Made by a program: the position numbers and the translations under genes. From NCBI GenBank assembly GCA_026415135.1, contig JAOAHS010000037.1:82260-146259 (forward strand): a DNA stretch of 64,000 nt, read 5' to 3'. Below, piece by piece: positions 18,364 through 26,609 of the stretch; within the stretch, counting starts at the first letter, position 1; each line of letters begins with the position of its first letter. The notes beneath the pieces were generated by a model. The model was not told the DNA's origin and made no database searches. It worked only from the letters and a program-made list of their open reading frames with translations. Origin of the DNA: Calditerrivibrio sp. (lineage in GTDB: Bacteria; Chrysiogenota; Deferribacteres; Deferribacterales; Calditerrivibrionaceae).

Positions 18364-20070
18364 ATGGAGAGATATAAGAGTTTAATTGAAAGTCTAAATT
18401 TAAAGTACGATCCGAGTGTTGATGGGATTACCTATGTGGCAAAATTCCATTACAAAGGTAACAGGGGATTTTTTCATATTTTTTGTGATACTTTTAATAT
18501 ACTTTTAATAAAGAGTATTCACAAAGATTTTGTCAGAGTTTTGTCTGGTGTAGTCGATTTAGATGACAGGATATTATCCAGAATATCTGATTTTCTATCA
18601 AATATCGAACGAAACCACTCTTTTGATCTGATGGTAGAGTTTTCGATCTTTGGGGATGATTTTATAATAAAGGGGTTAAAAGATGATTTAGCTACTAAAG
18701 ATATGATACCTTTTGGGGAGATAAAAAGTCCTTTAACAGGTGTGGAATATAGTCTTTTTAAAGATTCATCCATCGAAAAAAATCTCTATTCGAACACGAT
18801 CTTTTCGGGTTTTTTCCCTGATACGCTGACATATTTTACTTCAAGTTTGTTGAAGAAACATTCTGAGATTTTTTCTCCACTTTTTGTACATGCAAACTTT
18901 AAAACATATACCCCTTCAATAAAAATTATATTTAATAAGCCCTATTTTAATATGAGAAATGCTTCTATATGGGGTGCTACACTGAATGTTGGAGATTATT
19001 TTTATGATATAAATTTTGCACAACATCTTTTTGTAAAAAAAGATTATAAAAAAATCCCAAAACTTGATTCGTATGAGTTGAATATCACTTTTGATGAAAT
19101 TAAAAGTATTCTTGATGAGATCAGAGAATACTTGGTGAGTTTTGATGATGAAAAGATATTTTCCGAACACTATACACAGCTATTGTCGCTTATTGTTATG
19201 TGCGAGGAGATGAATTTTCTACTTTTGATGGGAAGATTATGTTTTCTTCTTGATACATTTAGAGACCTGGATAACACATTGATGTTTATTTATAAAACGA
19301 GAAGGCACAACCCTTTGTCCAATTCAAAAATAAAAGTTTGTGAATACTTTGATCTCAACACTGAAGTTAGATTCGTCGAAATACCATCATTCGAGCCTGT
19401 AGATGTAGAAGATTTTCTAAAAGAGATCTCATCTATTAAGAGAGTTTTTTATAAGAAAAAGATCTTGGAAGCAGTGGAACATTTGCATAATGGATTGGAT
19501 GTCAGGGATGAATTATTTGTAATAAGAAACAATCTAATGATAAAAACAAAGGAGATAGTTGATAAGATTGCTTCCAGATTGATGGAAAATATGCAAATAA
19601 AGAAAAAAGATGATATCTACTATCTTGAGCTGGATGAAATAAAACAGATTCTTGATAACAATTTTTACGGGAATGTAGCTTTTAATATCTATTTTAGAAA
19701 GGCCCAGATGGATCGATTTAAGATACAGTTTGTACCACCTGAGATCTATGAAGGGGATATAGACAGGGTAGAGGAGATTGCTGATAATCTTGTAAAGAGG
19801 TTATTTGCTTTGAATACCCATAAGACGGTGACTTTTTTCTATAAGGATGATGTGAAAAACTATAAGATATTACCATCTTCTTCAATAAGTTATGTAGATG
19901 AAATAATAAGTTTTGACGGTGTCATAGTAAACAATGTCCCTTTGTTTTCCCATTTTATGGAATTTTGTGCGCTTCAAGGGAAAGCTATCTGGTCTGGGAT
20001 AAGAATACCTGATAAGGTTTTTAGTGGTAGAGATTTGATACTAAAAAAGGGGGAGATCATTGTTAAGTAA
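18364..20070 (+). CDS. PEP-utilising-enzyme-like protein without ATP-grasp domain
   Basis: 568 residues, no named family recognised with certainty. The last 60 residues resemble the swivelling phosphohistidine domain of PEP synthase/PPDK: DGVIVNNVPLFSHFME aligns with the usual G-x-L-T-S-H-x-A segment, keeping the histidine (H530) but with Phe in place of Thr, and ends in the typical GRDLILKKGEIIVK pattern. Residues about 143-160 (NTIFSGFFPDTLTYF) and 192-204 (KPYFNMRNASIWG) recall the linker region of PEP-synthase and rifampicin-phosphotransferase relatives. No ATP-grasp domain is encoded here or nearby. Its end overlaps the ADP-ribosylglycohydrolase gene by 11 bases. It could be a phosphocarrier or a catalytically dead relative. 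Confidence 0.55.
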   Translation: MERYKSLIESLNLKYDPSVDGITYVAKFHYKGNRGFFHIFCDTFNILLIKSIHKDFVRVLSGVVDLDDRILSRISDFLSNIERNHSFDLMVEFSIFGDDFIIKGLKDDLATKDMIPFGEIKSPLTGVEYSLFKDSSIEKNLYSNTIFSGFFPDTLTYFTSSLLKKHSEIFSPLFVHANFKTYTPSIKIIFNKPYFNMRNASIWGATLNVGDYFYDINFAQHLFVKKDYKKIPKLDSYELNITFDEIKSILDEIREYLVSFDDEKIFSEHYTQLLSLIVMCEEMNFLLLMGRLCFLLDTFRDLDNTLMFIYKTRRHNPLSNSKIKVCEYFDLNTEVRFVEIPSFEPVDVEDFLKEISSIKRVFYKKKILEAVEHLHNGLDVRDELFVIRNNLMIKTKEIVDKIASRLMENMQIKKKDDIYYLELDEIKQILDNNFYGNVAFNIYFRKAQMDRFKIQFVPPEIYEGDIDRVEEIADNLVKRLFALNTHKTVTFFYKDDVKNYKILPSSSISYVDEIISFDGVIVNNVPLFSHFMEFCALQGKAIWSGIRIPDKVFSGRDLILKKGEIIVK

Positions 20071-21013
20071 CAGTGACGCTGTCTCTGATTGCTTGCATTC
20101 AAAAAAAGTGACAGAAGTATTAGGTGAGGTAATTAGAGAAACCTCCGATAGGGTTAAGGGGGTTATTGCTGGTAATATAATTGGTGATATGCTTGGTTTG
20201 CCCTTTGAAGGTAAAAGTATAGGTGATTGTAAAAGGCCTATCCTGCTACCACGTGCCCCAGATATATTACTCAAGGAGCATTTACAAAACTATAAATGCG
20301 ATCTCTATTCCGATGATACCTCTATGTTACTTGCTCTTACTGAATCCCTTTTGGAGAAAGGTTGTGTAGACAAGAAGAACGAATTGATCAAATATCGTCA
20401 ATGGTTATTTGAGGGTAAATATACTCCTGAAGGTAGAGCTTTTGGGTACGGGAAAACAACTTATAAGGCTGTAGTTGAAGGTGTACCCGCTGGTACAAGA
20501 AAAGATAATGGCAATGGTGCTTTGATGAGATCTTCGATTTTATCATGTTTTTTTTATAATAGATCCAATGAGTTTTTGGAAAGAGTTTCCGCTGAGTCCA
20601 CATCTGTGACCCATGGCCATCCTGTATCTATATTTACCAATATCATTTACAATATCCTTTTAAAGGATCTTATCTTAGGTAAAAACCTTTTAGACGCAAT
20701 AGAAGATGTTTATAAAAGGTATTACAATTTGATCGAAGATATAAATGAGATATTTTTTGAGCCTCTGTTCTATAAAAATACGGCGTATGTTGTGACTACA
20801 TTGCAGACTGCTATATGGCTAAATTTGGAATCCCATAGTTTTATGGAGGCTATTTTAAAGGCGGTATATCTTGGCGGAGACGCAGACACAATAGCCGCAG
20901 TAACAGGTGCAATTGCTGGGGCTATTTATGGATTTTGTGCTATACCTGAGGAACTCAGGGTTCTTATCAAGCCCGTGTATGAGAAATACAGTTTTCTCAC
21001 GGAGATATGTTAG
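20060..21013 (+). CDS. ADP-ribosylglycohydrolase family protein (DraG-like)
   Basis: 317 residues from a TTG at 20060 that has GGGGGAG five bases upstream, inside the preceding gene. Metal-ligand motifs of the family are intact: GNIIGDMLG (39-46), SDDTS (84-88), DNGNGALMR (149-157) and GGDADTIAA (272-280). The binuclear Mg/Mn site removes ADP-ribose from proteins or small ligands (arginine in DraG, other bonds in relatives). The overlap with the upstream PEP-utilising-like gene indicates coupled translation. No ADP-ribosyltransferase is visible in the window, so the substrate is unknown. Confidence 0.85.
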   Translation: MLSNSDAVSDCLHSKKVTEVLGEVIRETSDRVKGVIAGNIIGDMLGLPFEGKSIGDCKRPILLPRAPDILLKEHLQNYKCDLYSDDTSMLLALTESLLEKGCVDKKNELIKYRQWLFEGKYTPEGRAFGYGKTTYKAVVEGVPAGTRKDNGNGALMRSSILSCFFYNRSNEFLERVSAESTSVTHGHPVSIFTNIIYNILLKDLILGKNLLDAIEDVYKRYYNLIEDINEIFFEPLFYKNTAYVVTTLQTAIWLNLESHSFMEAILKAVYLGGDADTIAAVTGAIAGAIYGFCAIPEELRVLIKPVYEKYSFLTEIC

Positions 21014-22269
21014 TCTATCACAAAGAGATAGTTGTAGCTGGTAGGAACGATGGCCAGACTTTGATTTTTGATTAAGTTTTTTATCTCGTCTATGGATTTG
21101 AGCTTTATAAAACCCATTCTTTTTGTATCTTCTTCATTGAAACCTGAAAAAAGGTAACAATTAAAGCGTTCAGTGATACTTCTTAGGTTATAGGCGGTTT
21201 GTCTGTTTATCTGATAGTCAAATAAAAGCCTATTAAACATCTCCTTTGAAGATGGAAGATCAAAAAAGTTTTTAAAGTGTTCGTTACCGTATCCGTCTTT
21301 ACATTCGGCAAAAAAGAATATATTACCACCATCTTTCACAATGTTTGTGATGCGATCCAAAGATTTTTGAGCCTGTACCATATTTATATCTTTTGGGAAG
21401 CCACCTGCTGATACAATTACGTTATTATATTTTTCACCTACCCGGATGGAGGTGTATTGTTTTAACTTTTCACAAGCCTCTATATGAGCAGTAAAGAGAT
21501 CTCCACATGTTAGATCTATTATTTCGTTGTTATCATTTAGGATGGTGTTTATGGAAAAAAAGGTTTTTCCCCTTCTGGCTATCATGATTGCTTCTACTAA
21601 ATCGTTGTGGACAGGGTTGTTTTTAAGGTTTGCGGTAGTAGCAAAGCGATTTTTACATCTGTTTTCCTCATCTAAGACAAGCTTATGGTTGTGAAGTGCT
21701 GTTTTTCGTGCTGCAATGCCGGGGATAATAAGCTTTCTACCTCCACCAAAACCTGCAAAGTAATGGTAACTAACTGATCCTATAGGTATAATGGTGTCTG
21801 CTTTTAAATAAGCATTATTTATAAGGATGGGGGTATTATTTCTCGTTTTACCAAAATAAAAGTGTGAGTCTACATCGTCGGGGTTGTGATCTATGATTTT
21901 GTGGGAGTACTTTTCATAGATCTGTTCAGTAAGAATCAGTTTTTTTTCATCTTCAGTTAGGCTTCGGTGGGTGCCAATAGCAAAAATAATATTAAAACTT
22001 TTATTGTACTGTTCAAAGATATTAAAGAGATACGGTATAAAAATCTCCGCACCAGATTTCCTTGTGATATCTGGTAATATTATAAGGGTATGGTTAGAGT
22101 GAGCTATAACCTCTTCTATACCCTCCATTAAAATTGATTCGTTGTTTAGAATGTTCACAATTTTTTCTAAGCTTAAAGGTGATTTTGAGTAGTCTAATGA
22201 AAGTATATCAGCGGTATCTATGCCCAGATTTAAAATATCTTTTCCATACCTAATCTGCATTTTAGCCAC
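21010..22269 (-). CDS. LarA-family protein (nickel-pincer lactate racemase-like, DUF2088)
   Basis: 419 residues of the LarA superfamily. Seen: DITR near residue 71, GTHR near 99, the glycine-rich GFGGGRKLIIPGIA segment with the cofactor-attachment-type lysine, and AGGFPKDINMVQAQKSL. Characterised LarA uses a nickel pincer nucleotide made by LarB, LarC and LarE to racemise 2-hydroxyacids; none of those genes is in the window. Its start overlaps the moaA end by eight bases. Its stop overlaps the stop of the convergent ADP-ribosylglycohydrolase gene (21010-21013). Substrate unknown. Confidence 0.75.
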   Translation of the reverse strand: MAKMQIRYGKDILNLGIDTADILSLDYSKSPLSLEKIVNILNNESILMEGIEEVIAHSNHTLIILPDITRKSGAEIFIPYLFNIFEQYNKSFNIIFAIGTHRSLTEDEKKLILTEQIYEKYSHKIIDHNPDDVDSHFYFGKTRNNTPILINNAYLKADTIIPIGSVSYHYFAGFGGGRKLIIPGIAARKTALHNHKLVLDEENRCKNRFATTANLKNNPVHNDLVEAIMIARRGKTFFSINTILNDNNEIIDLTCGDLFTAHIEACEKLKQYTSIRVGEKYNNVIVSAGGFPKDINMVQAQKSLDRITNIVKDGGNIFFFAECKDGYGNEHFKNFFDLPSSKEMFNRLLFDYQINRQTAYNLRSITERFNCYLFSGFNEEDTKRMGFIKLKSIDEIKNLIKNQSLAIVPTSYNYLFVID

Positions 22270-23245
22270 CTATCTTTGACATGGTTCTTTTAAAGCTTCT
22301 GTGGGAACAGTCATCCAAATGGTGCGACCAGTCTTTAAATTCAAGGGATTGTTTTAGTTTTTCTATGAGTGATCCTTCATCCTTTGTTTTGATTGCATCA
22401 TTTAAATCGATCTCTTTATCGGAGAGTAAGCATGGGCGTAATTTCCCATCTGAAGTAAGCCTTAGTTTATCGCAATCTCCACAAAAATGGTTGGATACTG
22501 GAGTGATTATCCCTATCTTGGCACCGTTTGACAACCTGTAGTTAAGTGCTGGTCCTTCGTATTTATGTTTTTCTATCTTCTTTAGCTCAAAATATTTGGC
22601 GATCTCATCTATAACTTCTTTACCTTTGATGATGGAATCTTTTGACCATTCACTAAAATTTCCTATCGGCATAAATTCTATAAATCTCACAGTGACGTTG
22701 TGTTCGGATGCAAAATCACAAAAATCTATGATTTCATCATCATTAAACCCTTTTATCAGCACGGTGTTTATCTTGATGTTTAGAAAGCCAGCATCCTGAG
22801 CTGTTTTTATACCATTTATAATCTCTACTAGGTCAAACCCACCGGTTATTTGCTGGTACCTTTCTGGTCTTAAAGAATCGATACTTACATTTATTCTGTC
22901 AAGACCAGCTTTTTTTAGACCATGGGCAAATCTTGATAAAAGTGCCCCATTTGTAGTCAGTGTGAGATCGTCTACGCTCGTATTTTCCCTGAGCATCTTT
23001 ACAAAATCTACAAGCCCCTTTCTAACAAGAGGCTCCCCTCCGGTGATCCTAACCTTTTTTACGCCCATATTAGTCAATAGCTTTAAAACAAAGAGGATAT
23101 CTTCGTATCTTAAAATATTTGAGTGATCAGCAAATTTAAAACCATCATGGGGGACACAGTATTTGCATCTGAAATTACATCTATCTGTGATGGATACACG
23201 TATATATTTGTATTTTCTTCCGTACTTGTCTGCAAGCTCATTCAT
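22262..23245 (-). CDS. moaA: GTP 3',8-cyclase MoaA
   Basis: 327 residues from the ATG at 23243-23245, five bases past the tatC stop; an earlier in-frame start would overlap tatC by 41 bases. Radical-SAM cluster CxxxCxxC at C23, C27, C30 and the second Fe-S cluster region HFCGDCDKLR...LRPCLL near the C-terminus. The protein ends in Gly-Gly, as MoaA does. It converts GTP to 3',8-cyclo-dihydro-GTP in molybdenum cofactor synthesis. Following tatC is apt, since many molybdoenzymes are Tat substrates. Confidence 0.95.
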   Translation of the reverse strand: MNELADKYGRKYKYIRVSITDRCNFRCKYCVPHDGFKFADHSNILRYEDILFVLKLLTNMGVKKVRITGGEPLVRKGLVDFVKMLRENTSVDDLTLTTNGALLSRFAHGLKKAGLDRINVSIDSLRPERYQQITGGFDLVEIINGIKTAQDAGFLNIKINTVLIKGFNDDEIIDFCDFASEHNVTVRFIEFMPIGNFSEWSKDSIIKGKEVIDEIAKYFELKKIEKHKYEGPALNYRLSNGAKIGIITPVSNHFCGDCDKLRLTSDGKLRPCLLSDKEIDLNDAIKTKDEGSLIEKLKQSLEFKDWSHHLDDCSHRSFKRTMSKIGG

Positions 23246-23987
23246 AAATGTTAACTTGGTTAGTATCTTTTTTACCAAAGATTTTAGCTATGAATATGCT
23301 TATTTCATATAAAAAAAGTAGTGGAATAGCCATCATTATCTGACTGACCACATCCGGTGGAGTAAGGATAGCTGCAATTATGAAGATTCCTACTATGGAA
23401 TAACCCCTATATTTTTTTAACATTTTATCTGTCACAAGACCTATATTGGCCAGGAAAAAAACAACTACTGGTAGCTCAAAAACTATACCAAATCCCAACA
23501 TCAGCTTAACTACAAAGGATAGGTACCATGACAATGAAAGGTTTGCACTTATCCCTTCTGATGCGTAAGAAAGGAAAAATTTAAAAGCTATGGGTAACAC
23601 ATATTCATAGCAGAAAAAAGCTCCAGCAAAAAACAATATTGATGCTGAAATTACAAACCCTGAGACATATTTTTTCTCATGGGCATATAGACCTGGTGCT
23701 ATAAATTTCCATAATTCGTATAGGATATAGGGCATTGAAAAAAAAACGGCAGCCATGAAAGATATCTTTAATTCTGTGATAAAACCCTCAGTTAGTTTTA
23801 GCATGGATAATGTTGAGTTTGGGGGCAGGTATATATCCAAAGGTTTTTTTATAAAGGCGAAAAAATAGCTACTTTTCCAGTAGCAGAGGGAAAAGGCTAT
23901 TGTTAGGGCTACAAGTATCCTGATGAGCCTTTTTCTAAGTTCTTCAAGGTGAGCCATCAAGGGCTGTTCCGTATCTACATGTCTCAT
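23238..23987 (-). CDS. tatC: Sec-independent protein translocase TatC
   Basis: 249 residues with six membrane helices and the N-terminal HLEELRKRLIR motif (about residues 13-23) that binds the twin-arginine signal. It overlaps the tatA/B gene by four bases. Together they export folded, cofactor-bearing proteins across the cytoplasmic membrane. Confidence 0.95.
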   Translation of the reverse strand: MRHVDTEQPLMAHLEELRKRLIRILVALTIAFSLCYWKSSYFFAFIKKPLDIYLPPNSTLSMLKLTEGFITELKISFMAAVFFSMPYILYELWKFIAPGLYAHEKKYVSGFVISASILFFAGAFFCYEYVLPIAFKFFLSYASEGISANLSLSWYLSFVVKLMLGFGIVFELPVVVFFLANIGLVTDKMLKKYRGYSIVGIFIIAAILTPPDVVSQIMMAIPLLFLYEISIFIAKIFGKKDTNQVNIYE

Positions 23988-24271
23988 TGATCAACCTTTT
24001 TCTCTTGCGTATTTTTCTGGGATGACGAATTGCTTTCTTCTGAGGTTTGTTTCCATTTCTCTTCATAAACGGTTTTTAGGTCTTTCTCTTTGGGTTTATC
24101 TTCTAAAACATCATCTATTTTAACTGCTTCCTTAAACCCATCCATAGCTCTTCTGAACTCTGCATACCCTTTGCCCAAGGCTTTTGCCACCTCAGGTAGT
24201 CTTTTAGGGCCAATTACCACTATAGCTACAACTGCTATTAATAATATTTCTGACAATCCCAAACCGAACAT
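23984..24271 (-). CDS. tatB: Twin-arginine translocase subunit TatA/TatB
   Basis: 95 residues: one N-terminal membrane helix (about 5-21), the hinge GPKRLPEVAKALGKG, an amphipathic helix and a charged tail. GPKRLPE and the polar Glu at position 8 are more TatB-like than TatA-like, but a single bifunctional protein is possible, as only one copy is seen beside tatC. Confidence 0.85.
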   Translation of the reverse strand: MFGLGLSEILLIAVVAIVVIGPKRLPEVAKALGKGYAEFRRAMDGFKEAVKIDDVLEDKPKEKDLKTVYEEKWKQTSEESNSSSQKNTQEKKVDQ

Positions 24272-24328
24272 AGTTAACCTCGTATTTTTACCTTTTGAAT
24301 ATGTATCATTTTTTATTCAAAATCAATA

Positions 24329-25345
24329 CTAAAGAACTGGTATTATCCTGGTAGCACCTCTTTCTATTCTATCTTCCAGACTCGACCATAGCCCTTTATA
24401 TTCTGGTAAAGGTAATACTACAATTTCATCTACAAGAACTTCGACTTTTCTTAAAGTACTAAAAAAAAGTTTCATCGCTTTTTGGGGTTTGTTGCTTAAA
24501 TTGAATAACAGGATATTTTCCTGATTGTAGGTTATATCATGATCAAAATGTATAATGGCTAAGCGTTTTTCTTTAGAAAGTGTGCTTAATAAGTTATTAA
24601 AGTTAGTATGAGAATCGATTTTTTTTATAAAACACAGAGGTAACTTAGGAGCGTAATGTTTATATTTTGTGCCTGGAGAGAGGACTTTGTCTGTTTCCTT
24701 GAAAAACGTTGTATCACCAATCACTTTTTCTATCTCTTCCTTTGAGATGGAACCTTTGCGCAGTATAGATGGTGGCATTGTTAAAGGGTTTATTACAGTG
24801 GATTCAAGACCCATTTCTGTGAGACCTTCATCTATGATAATGTCCACCTTACCTAAAAGCTCCTGTTTAATATCTTCTACACAGGTACCAGATGGTCTAC
24901 CGGAGATATTGGCTGATGGTGCCGCGAGGGGTCCTGTTTTTTCTATGAGTTTCAGAGTGAAAAGGTTATTAGGCATTCTCACTGCTATTGTATTCAGTCC
25001 TGCGGTAATTATTCTGTTTATATCTCCTTTAGCTTTAAATATGATTGTAAGCGGCCCAGGCCAAAAATGATTTATAAGTTTGACAGAAGGTTCGTTTATT
25101 TCCTCTGTTAGTTCTTTGAGCTGTTCCACATTGGCGATATGTACTATGAGGGGGTTATCCTTAGGGCGATCTTTGGCCAAAAAAATCTTTTTTAGTCCCT
25201 TTGAGCTGTAGATGGAAGCTGCAATTCCGTATACTGTTTCTGTGGGGATAACAGCTATACCATCGTTTTTTATAACCGATGCCGTTAAGTCTAACGCGGG
25301 AAAAAAATTGCTATCTGTAAGTTTTACAATCTCTGTTTCTGACAT
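24329..25345 (-). CDS. sua5: Threonylcarbamoyl-AMP synthase, Sua5 type
   Basis: 338 residues: an N-terminal YrdC domain (about 1-210) with IPTETVYGIAAS and the KDRPKDNPLIVHI motif, then the Sua5 C-terminal domain (about 225-338), so long Sua5 rather than short TsaC. It makes threonylcarbamoyl-AMP for the t6A modification of ANN-decoding tRNAs. It is divergent from flgB and lies 57 bases upstream of tatA/B. Confidence 0.92.
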   Translation of the reverse strand: MSETEIVKLTDSNFFPALDLTASVIKNDGIAVIPTETVYGIAASIYSSKGLKKIFLAKDRPKDNPLIVHIANVEQLKELTEEINEPSVKLINHFWPGPLTIIFKAKGDINRIITAGLNTIAVRMPNNLFTLKLIEKTGPLAAPSANISGRPSGTCVEDIKQELLGKVDIIIDEGLTEMGLESTVINPLTMPPSILRKGSISKEEIEKVIGDTTFFKETDKVLSPGTKYKHYAPKLPLCFIKKIDSHTNFNNLLSTLSKEKRLAIIHFDHDITYNQENILLFNLSNKPQKAMKLFFSTLRKVEVLVDEIVVLPLPEYKGLWSSLEDRIERGATRIIPVL

Positions 25346-25383
25346 GATGGGTGAGATTACATCAAAAAATTCCCATCGTCAAG

Positions 25384-25399
25384 TGGCATAAAATTTGAT
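25384..25399 (+). promoter_or_regulatory. Possible sigma54-type promoter of the flagellar operon
   Basis: TGGCAT at 25384-25389 and TTGAT at 25395-25399 give a GG-N10-GA spacing, one base off the GG-N10-GC pattern of -24/-12 promoters. It lies 26 bases before the flgB ATG, leaving a very short leader. No convincing -35/-10 pair was seen in the 79-base gap. Confidence 0.25.
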
Positions 25400-25424
25400 T
25401 AATTATTGTTACAGGAGGCAGATT

Positions 25425-25829
25425 ATGGATATTTTTAATAAAAGTTTGGTGAACGATCTAAGTTATGCATTGAGGGTAAATAGTGTCAAGAATAGTATTT
25501 TGGCTAATAATATAGCCAATGTGGATACACCTAAATATAAAGCTAAAAAACTTGAGTTTACTGAGGTTATGCAGGAATATTTTTCCGGTGGATCGAGATT
25601 GCCCCTTAAAACAACTAACCATAAGCATATAAAAGGGGGTATAAATATAGATGATCCATCAAGTTTTGTAAGATTACAGAACAATCCATCCCTTCGAAAC
25701 GATGGTAATGACGTAAATCTTGACTATGAAATGAGTGAAATGGCTAAAAACAGTATCCAATACTCCATGTTTTCCCAGATCATCTCAGGTAAGTTTACTG
25801 GTCTTAAATCTGCAATTCAAGGTAGATAG
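25425..25829 (+). CDS. flgB: Flagellar basal-body rod protein FlgB
   Basis: 134 residues from the ATG at 25425, which has AGGAGG at 25413-25418; an upstream in-frame start lacks one. The N-terminal rod-protein motif is ANNIANVDTPKYKAKKLEF. FlgB forms the proximal rod of the flagellum. First gene of the operon flgB-flgC-fliE-fliF-fliG-fliH-fliI-fliJ-motE. Confidence 0.95.
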   Translation: MDIFNKSLVNDLSYALRVNSVKNSILANNIANVDTPKYKAKKLEFTEVMQEYFSGGSRLPLKTTNHKHIKGGINIDDPSSFVRLQNNPSLRNDGNDVNLDYEMSEMAKNSIQYSMFSQIISGKFTGLKSAIQGR

Positions 25830-25839
25830 GAGGTAGTTT

Positions 25840-26244
25840 ATGGGCTTTTTTAATATTCTAAATACTGCAGCAACTGGGTTGTCAGCACAAAGGATTAGGG
25901 TAAATGTGATCTCTTCAAACCTTGCAAATGTAAATACCACAAAAACAGAAACTGGTGAGCCCTATAGGAGGAAGGATCTTATTTTTAAAGAGGTGTTAGA
26001 GGGTAAGTATAAGGGTGGTGTTGTGGTGGAAAAAATTGTGGAAGATAAAAAACCTTTTGTGCTGAAATATGATCCGGGGCATCCTGATGCCAATGAAGAG
26101 GGCTATGTTCAGTACCCAAATGTAAATCCCATAGAAGAGATGGTAAATATGATCGAAGCTAGTAGAAGTTATGAGGCAAACGTTACGGTTCTTAATACTG
26201 CTAAACAGCTTGCCATGAGGGCCCTTGAGATAGGAAGAGGATAA
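25840..26244 (+). CDS. flgC: Flagellar basal-body rod protein FlgC
   Basis: 134 residues, normal length. N-terminal SSNLANVNTTKTETGEPYRRKDLIF and C-terminal MIEASRSYEANVTVLNTAKQ motifs define FlgC, a proximal rod subunit. It starts ten bases after flgB with an AGGAGG-like site. Confidence 0.95.
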   Translation: MGFFNILNTAATGLSAQRIRVNVISSNLANVNTTKTETGEPYRRKDLIFKEVLEGKYKGGVVVEKIVEDKKPFVLKYDPGHPDANEEGYVQYPNVNPIEEMVNMIEASRSYEANVTVLNTAKQLAMRALEIGRG

Positions 26245-26299
26245 AAATTTTTGTTGTAAAATAGTAAAAAAATAAATATAATAGTTAGTAAGGTGTGCT

Positions 26300-26602
26300 A
26301 TGTCCGAGATAAAGAATATAAGTTTACTACTACCAAACAAATTGACTGAGTCTAAGAATAAAGCAAGTGAAAGTGGTAGTGAAGTCTCTTTTTCTGACAT
26401 ACTTAAAAAAAGTATCGAGCAGGTTAACAACGCCCAATTGGAAGCCAATGAAGCTATAAAAAAAGCGATGTCTGGAGAAAATACTGATATACATGATACC
26501 ATGATTGCGATTCAGAAAGCGGATGTCTCTTTAAAGCTAATGATGGAGGTAAGAAATAAATTACTTGAAGCTTATCAGGATATAATGAGGACACAGGTGT
26601 AG
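26300..26602 (+). CDS. fliE: Flagellar hook-basal body complex protein FliE
   Basis: 100 residues. The C-terminal IQKADVSLKLMMEVRNKLLEAYQDIMR is the FliE signature. FliE links the MS ring to the rod and is exported by the type III apparatus. The 55-base gap after flgC is A/T-rich and holds no other feature that I can see. Confidence 0.93.
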   Translation: MSEIKNISLLLPNKLTESKNKASESGSEVSFSDILKKSIEQVNNAQLEANEAIKKAMSGENTDIHDTMIAIQKADVSLKLMMEVRNKLLEAYQDIMRTQV

Positions 26603-26609
26603 TGTTTAG

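Noticed and set aside
25996..26502. 168-residue minus-strand frame across flgC and fliE
   Set aside because: It lies wholly antisense to two clear flagellar genes and shows no recognisable family or start site.
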